This document shows, piece after piece, positions 25,875-35,545 of a DNA stretch of 64,000 nt. Positions within the stretch are counted from its first letter, which is position 1; each line of letters opens with the position of its first letter. Under the pieces are notes generated by a model, which saw only the letters and a list, made by a program, of their open reading frames with translations, was not told the origin of the DNA and searched no databases. Location: NCBI GenBank assembly GCA_022824025.1, contig JAJEBF010000056.1, forward strand, positions 156,245-220,244, read 5' to 3'. The position numbers were made by a program, and so were the translations under genes. The stretch comes from Caldilineaceae bacterium. Its GTDB lineage: Bacteria; Chloroflexota; Anaerolineae; Caldilineales; Caldilineaceae.

Positions 25875-26983
25875 TTGCACGTCCCCAACTTACGCTTGGC
25901 ATCGAGGAAGAATATCAGGTCATCGATCCCGAAAGCGGTGAACTGCGTTCATTCATCACCCAGTTCATCGAAGATGGCCAAATGGTTATCGTGGAGCGGG
26001 AGATCAAAGCGGAGCTGCACCAGTCCATGGTGGAGCTCGGCACGCCTGTCTGCGCGACACCCGCTGAAGCCAGAGAAGAGCTCCTGCGGCAAAGGGCCTT
26101 CATCAGCCGCCTCGCCCAGGAGAAAGGCCTGGCCATCGTCGCCGCGTCCACTCACCCCTATAGCCGCTGGGCCGAGCAGGAAGTGACCCCCTTTCCGCGC
26201 TATCAAGGCGTCCTGGAGGAGATGCAGCTATTGGCCCAGCGGCTGCTGATCTACGGCATGCACATTCATGTCGGCCTCGAAGACCCCAATTTCGCCATCG
26301 ACACGATGAACGTCTTGCGCTACATGCTGCCCCATCTCCTCGCTCTCAGCGCCAGCAGCCCCTTCTGGCAGGGCAAACCGACCGGGCTCAAGAGCTACCG
26401 CGCCGTCGTCTTCGAGGATTTTCCCCGCAGCGGCATCCCCGATGTATTCCCCAACCGCGCCGCATATGAGGGCCTCATCAGCACGCTCACAAACACCGGC
26501 TGCATCCCCGACGCCAGCAAAATCTGGTGGGACGTGCGCCCCCACAGTCTCTACCCCACTTTGGAGTTCCGCATCTGTGACATCTGCCCGCGCGTCGATG
26601 AAGCCATCGCCATCGTCGCGCTCTGTCAGGCCCTCGTGCTCTGGCACTGGAAGCTGCGCCAGCGCAACGTCACCTTCAATGTCTATACCAAGGAGCTGAT
26701 CGACGAGAACAAATGGCGCGCCGCCCGCTATGGGTTGGACGGCAAAATGATCGACTTCGGCAAGCAGGAAGAGCTCCCTGCCCGCTCCCTGCTGCGCGAA
26801 CTGGTCGAACTGGTCGGCGAAGAGATCGCCGAACTCGGCAGCGAAAAGGAGTTAGCCCCAATCGAACAGATCCTCGCCAACGGCTCCAGCGCCGACCGCC
26901 AACTGCGCGTCTACAACGAATCCGGCGGCGACGTCAAAGCCGTCGTTGACCATCTGGCCGCGGAAACGGTGGAGGGGCTGTAA
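25871..26983 (+). CDS. YbdK-type carboxylate-amine ligase (GCS2 family)
   Basis: 370-residue carboxylate-amine ligase, length normal for YbdK proteins, which have weak glutamate-cysteine ligase activity in E. coli and unknown true substrates. Motifs: LGIEEEYQVIDP at 9-20, ELHQSMVELGTPVC at 48-61, ASTHPYSRW, HIHVGLEDPNFAID, WWDVRPHS, LEFRICD. The full motif set suggests an active ATP-dependent ligase. It is coupled by ATGA overlap to the altered paralogue upstream, which suggests a complex of the two (inference). Confidence 0.88.
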   Translation: MIARPQLTLGIEEEYQVIDPESGELRSFITQFIEDGQMVIVEREIKAELHQSMVELGTPVCATPAEAREELLRQRAFISRLAQEKGLAIVAASTHPYSRWAEQEVTPFPRYQGVLEEMQLLAQRLLIYGMHIHVGLEDPNFAIDTMNVLRYMLPHLLALSASSPFWQGKPTGLKSYRAVVFEDFPRSGIPDVFPNRAAYEGLISTLTNTGCIPDASKIWWDVRPHSLYPTLEFRICDICPRVDEAIAIVALCQALVLWHWKLRQRNVTFNVYTKELIDENKWRAARYGLDGKMIDFGKQEELPARSLLRELVELVGEEIAELGSEKELAPIEQILANGSSADRQLRVYNESGGDVKAVVDHLAAETVEGL

Positions 26984-27391
26984 CCCTGCGCCGCGGCAGG
27001 CTCACCCGAATCCAACGGCTGCGGCTTATCATTCACCGTCAGCCCCCTGTAGGGGCGCCCCTTGTGGGCGCCCTCCCCGCCGATCCTCCATTTGCTCGCC
27101 CCGCGTCGCATCCCTGTCCCGCCACACACTGACCACCGCAGTTCCACCCCCTGTGGGCGCCCAAGCCCCTCCGCACAGAAACCTTCTCCTCCAGTCAGAG
27201 ACGCCAACACGTCCCTCGCGCCCTTCCCCCCCCGGCGCTTGCCCCCGAATCCCCGTCCATGCAACAACCCATCCCCCAAATCCCTTCAATCTCCCCAAAT
27301 CCCCGTTCAGACAACTGACCACTGTTGTTATCCAATGGTAGCCTGAAACTCGCCCCAAAATTTGGACTACACCACGTCGCCGAAGGCCGTT
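26984..27391. repeat. Intergenic region with dispersed element
   Basis: About 485 bases without a gene before 27469. 27046-27170 copies the 893-990 element: GTAGGGGCGCCCC, GTGGGCGCCC, CCGCCGATCCTCCAT, then CACTGACCACCGCAGTT. A further GTGGGCGCCC half-copy lies near 27150-27165 and a GACCACTG remnant near 27309. AATCCCC-rich sequence near 27250-27305 resembles that near 1165-1190. No coding sequence is convincing here. Confidence 0.55.
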
Positions 27392-27411
27392 GGGATCAAC
27401 CGCCGGAACCG

Positions 27412-27420
27412 TGTTAGAAT
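27412..27420 (+). promoter_or_regulatory. Extended -10 promoter of first Uma2 copy
   Basis: TGTTAGAAT at 27412-27420 matches the extended -10 pattern TGnTATAAT with one change. The second copy keeps it as TGTTAGTAT at 28568-28576, while neighbouring bases differ, which supports function. Confidence 0.5.
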
Positions 27421-27468
27421 ATATGTGCCAATCGCACAGTGGACAGTTCCTACACCGGAGGAAGAGGA

Positions 27469-28392
27469 ATGGTACCCCCAGAACTGACGCCGGACGCTCC
27501 TCTGTCGCAGACAGATAATTCCCAGCCGAACGGCGCCACTCAAACCGAAGCCGTCTCGCCGAACCGCACGCCGGACAGCTCCTGGGCGCCGGATCATGGA
27601 CGTCAGGTCACGCTCGAAGAGTACTGGGAAAAGTGGTACGAAAATCCCTACCCGGACCTCGACGTCAGCTACGAGTGGAACAACGGCATCCTGGAGGCCA
27701 AACCCTTGCCCAATGCCCCCCAAATCGACCTGTACAACTGGTTCCTCGCCCTCCTGCGCTGCAATTTGGAGACGTTCGACCACGCCTCCCTGATCAACCT
27801 GGAAACCGGCTTCATCCTGAAAATCGAAGATGAAACCGACCCATCGGGTGAGCGCGTTCAAGTGCGCAAGCCCGACATCGGCGTGATCCTGAACAGCAAT
27901 CCCGTGTCGTGGGGAGCGTTGGACCAGCGTCATTTTGCCGGAGTCTGCGACATGGTTGTCGAAGCGGTCTCAGATTCCACACTGGTGGAGGTGCTGCGGG
28001 ACACGGAGGAGAAGAAGAGAGACTACGCGCTGGGCGGGGTGAAGGAGTACTACATCCTCGACCCCGAGGGAGAGCGCATGCGCTTCTACGCGCTCGCGCC
28101 GGATGGAGAGTACGAAGAGATCCCTCCTGACGCGGATGGTGTCATTCGTTCGAACGTGTTGGCCGGTTTGCAGTTCCGGGTAGACGATCTTCAACGCAAG
28201 CCTCGCCTTGTGGCGCTGGCTCTGGACGAAGTCTATTCGGAGTATGTGATTCCGGAGCATCATGTCGCAGTCACAAGGGCCGAGCAGGCAGAGGAACAGG
28301 CTGCCACAGAAGCGGCTGCGCGCCGGAAGGCGGAAGAGCGAGTGAAGGCACTGGAAGCGAAATTGGCCCGCCTGCGCAATGGATCGGCCTGA
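27469..28392 (+). CDS. Uma2 family protein with C-terminal coiled coil, copy 1
   Basis: 307-residue PD-(D/E)xK-fold protein. Core: YEWNNGILEAKPLPN, LINLETGFILKIED, VRKPDIGVIL (motif Asp), CDMVVEAVSDSTLVEV (motif Glu) with DTEEKKRDYALGGVKEYYILDP (motif Lys). The last 60 residues are a charged Ala/Glu/Arg coiled coil with EQAATEAAARRKAEERVKAL. GGAGGAAGAGG just before the ATG at 27469 fixes the start. Function of Uma2 proteins is unsettled; nuclease activity is predicted from the fold. It differs strongly from the Uma2 gene at 14725. Confidence 0.85.
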   Translation: MVPPELTPDAPLSQTDNSQPNGATQTEAVSPNRTPDSSWAPDHGRQVTLEEYWEKWYENPYPDLDVSYEWNNGILEAKPLPNAPQIDLYNWFLALLRCNLETFDHASLINLETGFILKIEDETDPSGERVQVRKPDIGVILNSNPVSWGALDQRHFAGVCDMVVEAVSDSTLVEVLRDTEEKKRDYALGGVKEYYILDPEGERMRFYALAPDGEYEEIPPDADGVIRSNVLAGLQFRVDDLQRKPRLVALALDEVYSEYVIPEHHVAVTRAEQAEEQAATEAAARRKAEERVKALEAKLARLRNGSA

Positions 28393-28399
28393 ACCGTCA

Positions 28400-28415
28400 C
28401 TCTGGATTTCCAGAG
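28400..28415 (+). promoter_or_regulatory. Short 3' stem-loop of Uma2 copy 1
   Basis: CTCTGGA-tt-TCCAGAG starts eight bases after the stop codon; seven pairs, no T run. The same hairpin follows copy 2 at 29600-29614 with a one-base spacer, so it belongs to the duplicated unit. Confidence 0.5.
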
Positions 28416-28567
28416 CCCGCGCCTGGATCTGGATTCTCCGGTCTATTCCCAGCGCAGTTCAATCCGCCCGCAGCCTCACAATCCCATCCGCGTCAAATCA
28501 CAGCAGCGTCGCTCGCCCGCAGGACCTGCTGACATGCGCAGGCTCCTGGGATCAACCGCTAGAACCG

Positions 28568-28576
28568 TGTTAGTAT
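28568..28576 (+). promoter_or_regulatory. Extended -10 promoter of second Uma2 copy
   Basis: TGTTAGTAT, the counterpart of TGTTAGAAT in unit 1, about 50 bases before the ATG at 28627. Confidence 0.45.
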
Positions 28577-28626
28577 ACGCCTGAGTCAACCGCGCCGCGG
28601 ACAGTCCCTAAGCCGGAGGAAGAGGA

Positions 28627-29592
28627 ATGGAAACCACTGAACTGACGCCGGACGTTCCTCGCGTACAGACCAGCCAACCCCAGTCCAAACGCTCAAGCCA
28701 AACCGAAGCCGACGCGCCGAACGTTGCCCCGGACAACTCCTGGGCGCCGGATCATGGACGTCAGGTCACGCTCGAAGAATACTGGGAAAAATGGTACGAG
28801 AATCCCTACCCGGACCTCGACGTCAGCTACGAGTGGAACAACGGCATCCTGGAGGCCAAACCCTTGCCGAATGCCCCCCAAATCGACCTGTACAACTGGT
28901 TCCTCGCCCTCCTGCGCTGCAATTTGGAGACATTCGACCACGCCTCCCTGATCAACCTGGAAACCGGCTTCATCCTGAAAATCGAAGACGAATCCGACCC
29001 ATCGGGTGAGCGCGTTCAAGTGCGCAAGCCCGACATCGGTGTTATCCTGAACAGCAATCCCGTGTCGTGGGGCGCGTTGGACCAGCGTCATTTTGCCGGG
29101 GTCTGCGACATGGTTGTCGAAGCGGTCTCCGATTCCACACTGGTGGAGGTGCTGCGGGACACGGAGGAGAAGAAGAGAGACTACGCGCTGGGGGGTGTGA
29201 AGGAGTACTACATCCTCGACCCCGACGGAGAGCGCATGCGCTTCTACGCGCTCGCGCCGGATGGAGAGTACGAAGAGATCCCGCCTGACGCGGATGGTGT
29301 CATTCGTTCGAGCGTGTTGACCGGTCTGCAATTCCGGGTAGACGATCTTCAGCGCAAGCCTCGCCTTGTGGCGCTGGCTCTGGACGAAGTCTATTCCGGG
29401 TATGTGATTCCGGAGCATCATGTCGCTGTCACACGGGCCGACGCAGAAGCGGCTGCGCGCCGGCAGGCGGAAGAACGGGCCGAGCAGGCAGAGGCGCAGG
29501 CTGCCACAGAAGCGGCTGCGCGCCGGAAAGCGGAAGAGCAAGTGAAGGCACTGGAAGCGAAATTGTCCCGCCTGAGCAATGGGTCGGCCTGA
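28627..29592 (+). CDS. Uma2 family protein with C-terminal coiled coil, copy 2
   Basis: 321-residue near-copy of the preceding gene, almost identical through the nuclease-fold core (same VRKPDIGVIL, CDMVVEAVSDSTL and GGVKEYYILDP motifs). The N-terminal 35 residues differ, and the coiled-coil tail is 14 residues longer because an ADAEAAARRQAEERAEQAE-like repeat is added. Same GGAGGAAGAGG site before the ATG. The core identity with changed ends suggests recent duplication with repeat slippage in the tail. Confidence 0.85.
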   Translation: METTELTPDVPRVQTSQPQSKRSSQTEADAPNVAPDNSWAPDHGRQVTLEEYWEKWYENPYPDLDVSYEWNNGILEAKPLPNAPQIDLYNWFLALLRCNLETFDHASLINLETGFILKIEDESDPSGERVQVRKPDIGVILNSNPVSWGALDQRHFAGVCDMVVEAVSDSTLVEVLRDTEEKKRDYALGGVKEYYILDPDGERMRFYALAPDGEYEEIPPDADGVIRSSVLTGLQFRVDDLQRKPRLVALALDEVYSGYVIPEHHVAVTRADAEAAARRQAEERAEQAEAQAATEAAARRKAEEQVKALEAKLSRLSNGSA

Positions 29593-29657
29593 ACCGTCAC
29601 TCTGGAATCCAGAGCCCGCGCCTGGTTCTGGATTCCCCGGTCGATTCCCAGCGCTCT

Positions 29658-30686
29658 TCACTCCCCCCACAACTTCACTATCTCATCCGCATCAAACCGC
29701 GGCAGAGCCACCCGTCGCCCCTCCCGTAACCCGTAAACCCCCTCCCCCGTCGGTAAAACGCGCCCGATCACCCGCCCCCGCCACCCCATTTCCTCCCACA
29801 ACCCCAGCACGGCCTCCACATCCTCCGGCGCCGCCGTCGCCAGCAGCCCTCCCGACGCGATCGTGCCCAGCGGCTCCAGCCCGAATGCCGCGCACGCCGC
29901 CGCCGTCAACCGCGTCACCGGAATGGCTGCCAGATCCACCTCCAACCCGCAGCCCGAAGCCTCGGCCAGCTCCCACAGGCCGGTCGCCACACCGCCCTCC
30001 GTCGGATCGTGCATCGCCGTCACCAGCTCCGCCTCCGCCGCGGCCAGCGCCGGCTCCAGCACACTGATCCCCGGCTCGTAGAGATAGTTCGCCGCCTCCT
30101 CTACCTCCCCTTCGGACCAGCCCCGCTCCACCAGCGCCTCCCCCATTTCGCGGGCGATGATCGACGTGCCTTCAACGCCCGCGCTCCCTGCCAGCAGCAC
30201 CGCGTCGCCGGGCTGGCAGCCGCCCGTCCGCACCACTTTGCCCCGCGCAACCTCCCCCAACAGCGTACCGGCCACAACCGCCTGATTCACCGCCGCCGTC
30301 ACCTCCGTATGACCCCCCGCCACCACGATGTCCAGCGCACGGCAGGCAGCGCCCAGCTGATCGCAAATCCCCCGGACATCCTCCTCCGTCGTCCCCTCGG
30401 GCAGCAACACCGTGGGCAGATAAAAGCGCGGCCGCGCCCCGCACACTGCCAGATCATTCGCGCACACATTGACCGCATAGTACCCGATCTCATCGGTAGC
30501 GAAAGTGATCGGATCGCTCTTCGCCGCCAGCAAAATGTCACCACCGACTTCGATTATGGCGGCATCCTCGCCTACGGCCGGTCCCAGAAAAAGAGACGGG
30601 TCTTCGATCGGCAATGTTGAGATTAGCTGCGCCAGCAGACCTGCCGGGAGCTTTCCAGTCGGAAGTATCGTAGAGTTCTGTGCCAT
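29658..30686 (-). CDS. AIR synthase-related protein (HypE/ThiL/SelD-like fold)
   Basis: 342-residue protein of the PurM/AIR synthase superfamily, dimeric ATP-binding enzymes that activate an oxygen with phosphate. GPAVGEDAAIIEVGGD and FATDEIGYYAVNVCANDLAV form the N-terminal half; VAGGHTEVT and MHDPTEGGVATGLWELAEAS (Asp-Pro-Thr-Glu-Gly-Gly) are characteristic and resemble HypE. The HypE C-terminal Cys is absent and no hydrogenase genes are near, so HypE function is unlikely. The ATG at 30686 is chosen for AGGAGG directly upstream. It points away from the membrane-protein pair that follows. Confidence 0.82.
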   Translation of the reverse strand: MAQNSTILPTGKLPAGLLAQLISTLPIEDPSLFLGPAVGEDAAIIEVGGDILLAAKSDPITFATDEIGYYAVNVCANDLAVCGARPRFYLPTVLLPEGTTEEDVRGICDQLGAACRALDIVVAGGHTEVTAAVNQAVVAGTLLGEVARGKVVRTGGCQPGDAVLLAGSAGVEGTSIIAREMGEALVERGWSEGEVEEAANYLYEPGISVLEPALAAAEAELVTAMHDPTEGGVATGLWELAEASGCGLEVDLAAIPVTRLTAAACAAFGLEPLGTIASGGLLATAAPEDVEAVLGLWEEMGWRGRVIGRVLPTGEGVYGLREGRRVALPRFDADEIVKLWGE

Positions 30687-30848
30687 CTCCGCCTCCTGCG
30701 CACCTGAATCACTTCTCGCCGCCGCCAAACTGCACTTCCATCCCACCGGCCGCCCGGCCTGCGCCGCGCTCGCGCAGCCTCGTCCTCCTCGCCGCCAAAG
30801 CCGCCCGCCTATGGCACTGTCAAGATTTTCGAGGGCAGGTCAGTCCTG

Positions 30849-30857
30849 TGCTATCAT
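30849..30857 (+). promoter_or_regulatory. Extended -10 promoter candidate for membrane-protein pair
   Basis: TGCTATCAT at 30849-30857 fits the extended -10 pattern and lies just upstream of the first possible start (TTG 30873). No -35 is evident. Confidence 0.4.
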
Positions 30858-30872
30858 TGCCGCAAGCGAGCA

Positions 30873-31673
30873 TTGGGCTTGGCGCAAGCGAGTTGCATTC
30901 TCAAGTATGGCCCAACTCTCATCCGGATCGCGCTCCGGGTCTACCGCCCGGACAGCCTTCGCAACTACATGTTACAACCACAAAATTACCCGCAGTTCAT
31001 TGGCAAGGCCCTCCTCCTAGAGCCCGACCCATTCGTAGAAATGGTCGACGATGACAACCCCTGGATCGAGGGACTCTTTCTGTGCGCGACGATCGGTGTC
31101 CTGGTCGCGGCCGCCCAGCTTGTCGGCAGCCTCCTCCTGACCGTCTCGCTTCCCCACTCCGAGGCGCTCCTCAATATGGTCCTCGCGGGCCTGCGCCAGA
31201 GCGCGCTCGGAGACGAATCCCTGTTCGAAACTGAACGTACGCTGCGGACCCTCTGGCCTCTCCTCCTTGCTTATACAGGTTACGACAGCGTCGGGTTTCG
31301 CCTCTTTACCCTCGCGGCCACGCCTCTCGGCCTCATCGGCCAGTGGCTCCTCTTTGGCCTGACCAGCCACCTGCTTGCCCGCGCCGCCGGGGGCCAGGGC
31401 GCCGCGGGGCAGACCTTGGGCGCGGTCGCCCTCAGCGCCGCCCCGCGACTGCTCTATCTCTTTTCCATGATTCCCTTCGTCTCCGTCGCCGCTGTCCTGG
31501 TCCACGTGTGGGGCATCCTCATCGCCTTTCGAGGGCTGGAAGTAGCCCACGAACTGCCTCCCTGGCCGGCCGCGCTCGTGGCCGGCGGCGCCTGGCTCCT
31601 GACCCTCCTGGTCAGCGCTGTCGTCGTACTCTTGGTAGCGTTCCTGCTGTTCCTTGCCGGAGGCAACCCGTGA
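30873..31673 (+). CDS. Yip1-domain-like membrane protein
   Basis: 266-residue membrane protein with about five hydrophobic spans (for example FLCATIGVLVAAAQLVGSLL, LGLIGQWLLFGLTSHLLA, SVAAVLVHVWGILIAFRGLE, VVVLLVAFLLFLAG). The GQTLGAVALSAAPRLLYL stretch after a span resembles the loop of bacterial Yip1-domain proteins. TTG 30873 is taken because codon use upstream of the only ATG (30969) still looks coding; that ATG remains possible. The stop overlaps the GTG start of the next gene (GTGA), so they are made together. Function unknown. Confidence 0.7.
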   Translation: MGLAQASCILKYGPTLIRIALRVYRPDSLRNYMLQPQNYPQFIGKALLLEPDPFVEMVDDDNPWIEGLFLCATIGVLVAAAQLVGSLLLTVSLPHSEALLNMVLAGLRQSALGDESLFETERTLRTLWPLLLAYTGYDSVGFRLFTLAATPLGLIGQWLLFGLTSHLLARAAGGQGAAGQTLGAVALSAAPRLLYLFSMIPFVSVAAVLVHVWGILIAFRGLEVAHELPPWPAALVAGGAWLLTLLVSAVVVLLVAFLLFLAGGNP

Positions 31674-32389
31674 ACCCGCGCCACTGGCTGCCCACGCCCC
31701 AGAAAATGAGCGACGCTGTCCAGCTTCGCGCCTCCGGTTTCACCGAAACTTCGATGCGCCAGTCCCTGGGCATGGTCCTCGTTCTCGGCCTCCTGGCCGG
31801 CTTCATTCCCTTCCTTGTCAACTGGGAGCAGGCTGCAACCGCCGGCAGCGCCCTTCCCCTCGCCCGCCTCGGCGCACAGGCATCCCGCCTTCAGGCCACG
31901 CCCCTTACCTACATCGCCCCTATGTTCGACCCTGTCATCTTGGGCGAAACCGTCCAACTGATCGCCGGCCTGCCGCAGCCCTTGCCCGGCTGGCTGGCCG
32001 CCTTCCTCAGCGCCCTCGGCGAATGGATCAACTGGCCCCTGCGCTGGCTCGCTCTTTGGATCGTCTACGGCGCCCTCGTGATGGCCTGCAACAAAGCCCT
32101 CGGCGCAACCAATCGCCTGCAGCCCTTCTTCGCCGCGACCGGTTTCGCCGCCGCGCCGCTCATCCTCGTCGGCCTCTCGCCCGTCCCCTGCCTGGGACGC
32201 ATCTGCAGCGCAGTCGGTGTCATCTGGGCCTTCGTCGTCTACGCCAGGGCCAATGAGGAAGTCACAAACCTGCCCCGTTCACGTTCTTTGGCCGCTGTCC
32301 TCCTGCCGCTGCTGATTATTCTGATCCTCAGTCTGCTGGCCCTTGCTCTTTTCGGCCTCCTGCTCTATCTCGTCGTCTCCGCCGTCTGA
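31670..32389 (+). CDS. Second Yip1-domain-like membrane protein
   Basis: 239-residue membrane protein with five or so spans, beginning at a GTG that overlaps the stop of the preceding gene. It shares the layout of its neighbour: LWIVYGALVMACNKALGATN before QPFFAATGFAAAPLILVGLS, then IWAFVVYARANEE and a final long hydrophobic pair LLPLLIILILSLLALALFGL. An adapted gene pair for a hetero-oligomer is likely. Function unknown. Confidence 0.75.
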   Translation: MNPRHWLPTPQKMSDAVQLRASGFTETSMRQSLGMVLVLGLLAGFIPFLVNWEQAATAGSALPLARLGAQASRLQATPLTYIAPMFDPVILGETVQLIAGLPQPLPGWLAAFLSALGEWINWPLRWLALWIVYGALVMACNKALGATNRLQPFFAATGFAAAPLILVGLSPVPCLGRICSAVGVIWAFVVYARANEEVTNLPRSRSLAAVLLPLLIILILSLLALALFGLLLYLVVSAV

Positions 32390-32498
32390 TGCGCCGGCCT
32401 TCGAAAAAGCGCTCAACGATGTTTCCAACCAACAGTCGCCGAACCTGAACCGCATCCATACCGCCGCAGGGCAAAAACCTTCCGCGAGAGGAGTCGCC

Positions 32499-32822
32499 AT
32501 GTACCCCCAAAGTGAAATTCTCTTTCCCCATCGGGCCATCAGAAAGCTCAGCGCGGAACGAGGAGCAGACTGGCAGGATCTGGTCAAACAGGTCGCAAGT
32601 CAGCGCGATGGGAAGGAGGACACGCTTGCCTTCTCTCTCATGATGATCCGCCTGTGCGAATGCCTCAACTGCGACCAGAGCAGTTACAAGGCTTCCCTGG
32701 GCTGTGTCACTTGCGCACAACGCGTCGTCGCCACCCAAAAAGGCTCCGACCTGAAACTGCGCCGCACCTTCGAGCAAACCCGCCGGGAAATCAGACAGCG
32801 GTCGCTCTCCAGACCCAGCTGA
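32499..32822 (+). CDS. Small cysteine-cluster protein, unknown function
   Basis: 107 residues with CECLNC at 53-58 and CVTC at 69-72, a CxCxxC-x10-CxxC arrangement that could bind zinc or an iron-sulphur cluster. The N-terminus HRAIRKLSAERGADWQDLVK and the C-terminus RRTFEQTRREIRQR are helical and basic. GAGAGGAG six bases before the ATG gives a clear start. It lies between the membrane-protein pair and the convergent phosphohexomutase. I do not recognise the family. Confidence 0.7.
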   Translation: MYPQSEILFPHRAIRKLSAERGADWQDLVKQVASQRDGKEDTLAFSLMMIRLCECLNCDQSSYKASLGCVTCAQRVVATQKGSDLKLRRTFEQTRREIRQRSLSRPS

Positions 32823-33030
32823 CCGCCCCGGCGCGAATCGCCGGCGCGAAAGTGACGTCTGCGCCCCCCACGGCGCACAAGCCGCCGCCATTGAACCACA
32901 AAGGCGCGAGCCCTGAGACTCACGCCTTCCCTTTGCGTCTGTCAACCTGCCCCGTCAACGCTCACAAGACCGGCCGCAGAACATCCTTCCACCGCGACGC
33001 GACCCGTCTCCCAACGCTTCGCGCCGCCGC

Positions 33031-34485
<1,455 letters not shown>

Positions 34486-34552
34486 CGCTCATCCTCCGCG
34501 GCACTGTGAATCGAGCGGGAACGCCCTCCCGCTCCTTCGCTTCTGGCTCCTG

Positions 34553-35443
34553 CTATTCGAAATACTCACTGCGTTTCCGCTTCAAAAATTCAATGCTCTC
34601 CCGCATCTCTTCCATGCCATTGATGCCGTCCTCTATGCTGACCCACCCTTCAAATCCCTGGTCGCGCAAAATGGAAAAAATCATGTCGTAGTCGTTGCTT
34701 CCTTGCCCCGTCACGCCGTGTTGAAGCTTGTCCGGATATCCAATCAGACCGTCGGGCAACAGCACATCGTCGAGCGTCGTCCCTTCTTCCAGAAATCGGT
34801 CGCTGGCGTGCATCGTCACCACCCGGTCCGCCACCATGCGCAGCAGTTCAACCGGATCGTCCCCCGCGACCAGCGCATTCGACGGATCATACTGCACGCC
34901 GAAATGTTCCCGCTCAGGAATGGCCTCCAACAACGCCAAAAAAACTGTCGCCCTCTGCGCAAACTCCGGGTATTGCCAGTATCCGTCCTTGTAGTGATTC
35001 TCAAGTCCCAGGACAACATCCTTCTCCTTGGCGATGGCAATGCACTGCTCGATACAGTTCACCACCCACTCCAGGCCCTGCTCCACCGAGACACCCGGCC
35101 GCCGTTGACCGGAAAGCACCCGGCACACCGCGCCGGGCCCGCCCAGCCGCCGTGTAATGCCGATCATCACCGCTTCCCGTTCCACTGCCTGCTCTCGCGC
35201 CCCCGGATCCGGATCGGTGAAATCCGGCGAGCAGCAAAGCATCGGCATCGCGAATCCGGCCCCCTCCAGGGCCTCGCCGATCGAATCGATATACGCGTCC
35301 TCCAGGCTCCAGAAAAAGCCCTCGTACATCTCCAGACCCTCCGCGCCCAACGCCCGCGCCTGCTCGATCCAGTCAAATACCGACATCGTGCGGTGAAGCG
35401 AAATATCATCCAGATAACACTTGGGAAACGCAGCGATTTTCAT
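34553..35443 (-). CDS. Xylose isomerase-like TIM-barrel protein
   Basis: 296-residue sugar phosphate isomerase/epimerase-type protein. Likely metal ligands: VLGLENHYKDG (Glu, His), GVQYDPSNAL (Asp), TMHASDRF (His) and VSIEDGIN (Glu). The start ATG at 35443 gives MKIAAFPKCYL; an upstream in-frame TTG adds only three residues. The next upstream gene on the same strand is the dehydrogenase 35546-36556, 102 bases away, so they may be cotranscribed and act on the same sugar. Confidence 0.87.
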   Translation of the reverse strand: MKIAAFPKCYLDDISLHRTMSVFDWIEQARALGAEGLEMYEGFFWSLEDAYIDSIGEALEGAGFAMPMLCCSPDFTDPDPGAREQAVEREAVMIGITRRLGGPGAVCRVLSGQRRPGVSVEQGLEWVVNCIEQCIAIAKEKDVVLGLENHYKDGYWQYPEFAQRATVFLALLEAIPEREHFGVQYDPSNALVAGDDPVELLRMVADRVVTMHASDRFLEEGTTLDDVLLPDGLIGYPDKLQHGVTGQGSNDYDMIFSILRDQGFEGWVSIEDGINGMEEMRESIEFLKRKRSEYFE

Positions 35444-35545
35444 AAGGTTCAAGACGTGGTGTGATGCTTCTCAGTCAACCATAGACTCTACAGATCGGAC
35501 AAGCGCGCTGCCGGATTTTGCGCCTATCACTTCCGTCCGTTTGGT

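Larger units (their letters stand above)
27392..29660 (+). repeat. Tandem duplication of a 1.16-kb unit carrying a Uma2 gene
   Basis: Unit 1 (about 27392-28547) and unit 2 (about 28548-29660 and beyond) match along promoter, ribosome-binding site, gene and 3' hairpin. Shared landmarks: GGGATCAACCG upstream, GGAGGAAGAGGAATGG at the start codon, TGAACCGTCACTCTGGA at the stop, offset by 1156-1158 bases. Differences concentrate in codons 3-35 and in the coiled-coil tail. Confidence 0.85.

Noticed and set aside
29658..30686. HypE hydrogenase maturation protein
   Set aside because: The C-terminal Cys needed by HypE is absent and no hyp or hydrogenase gene is near.
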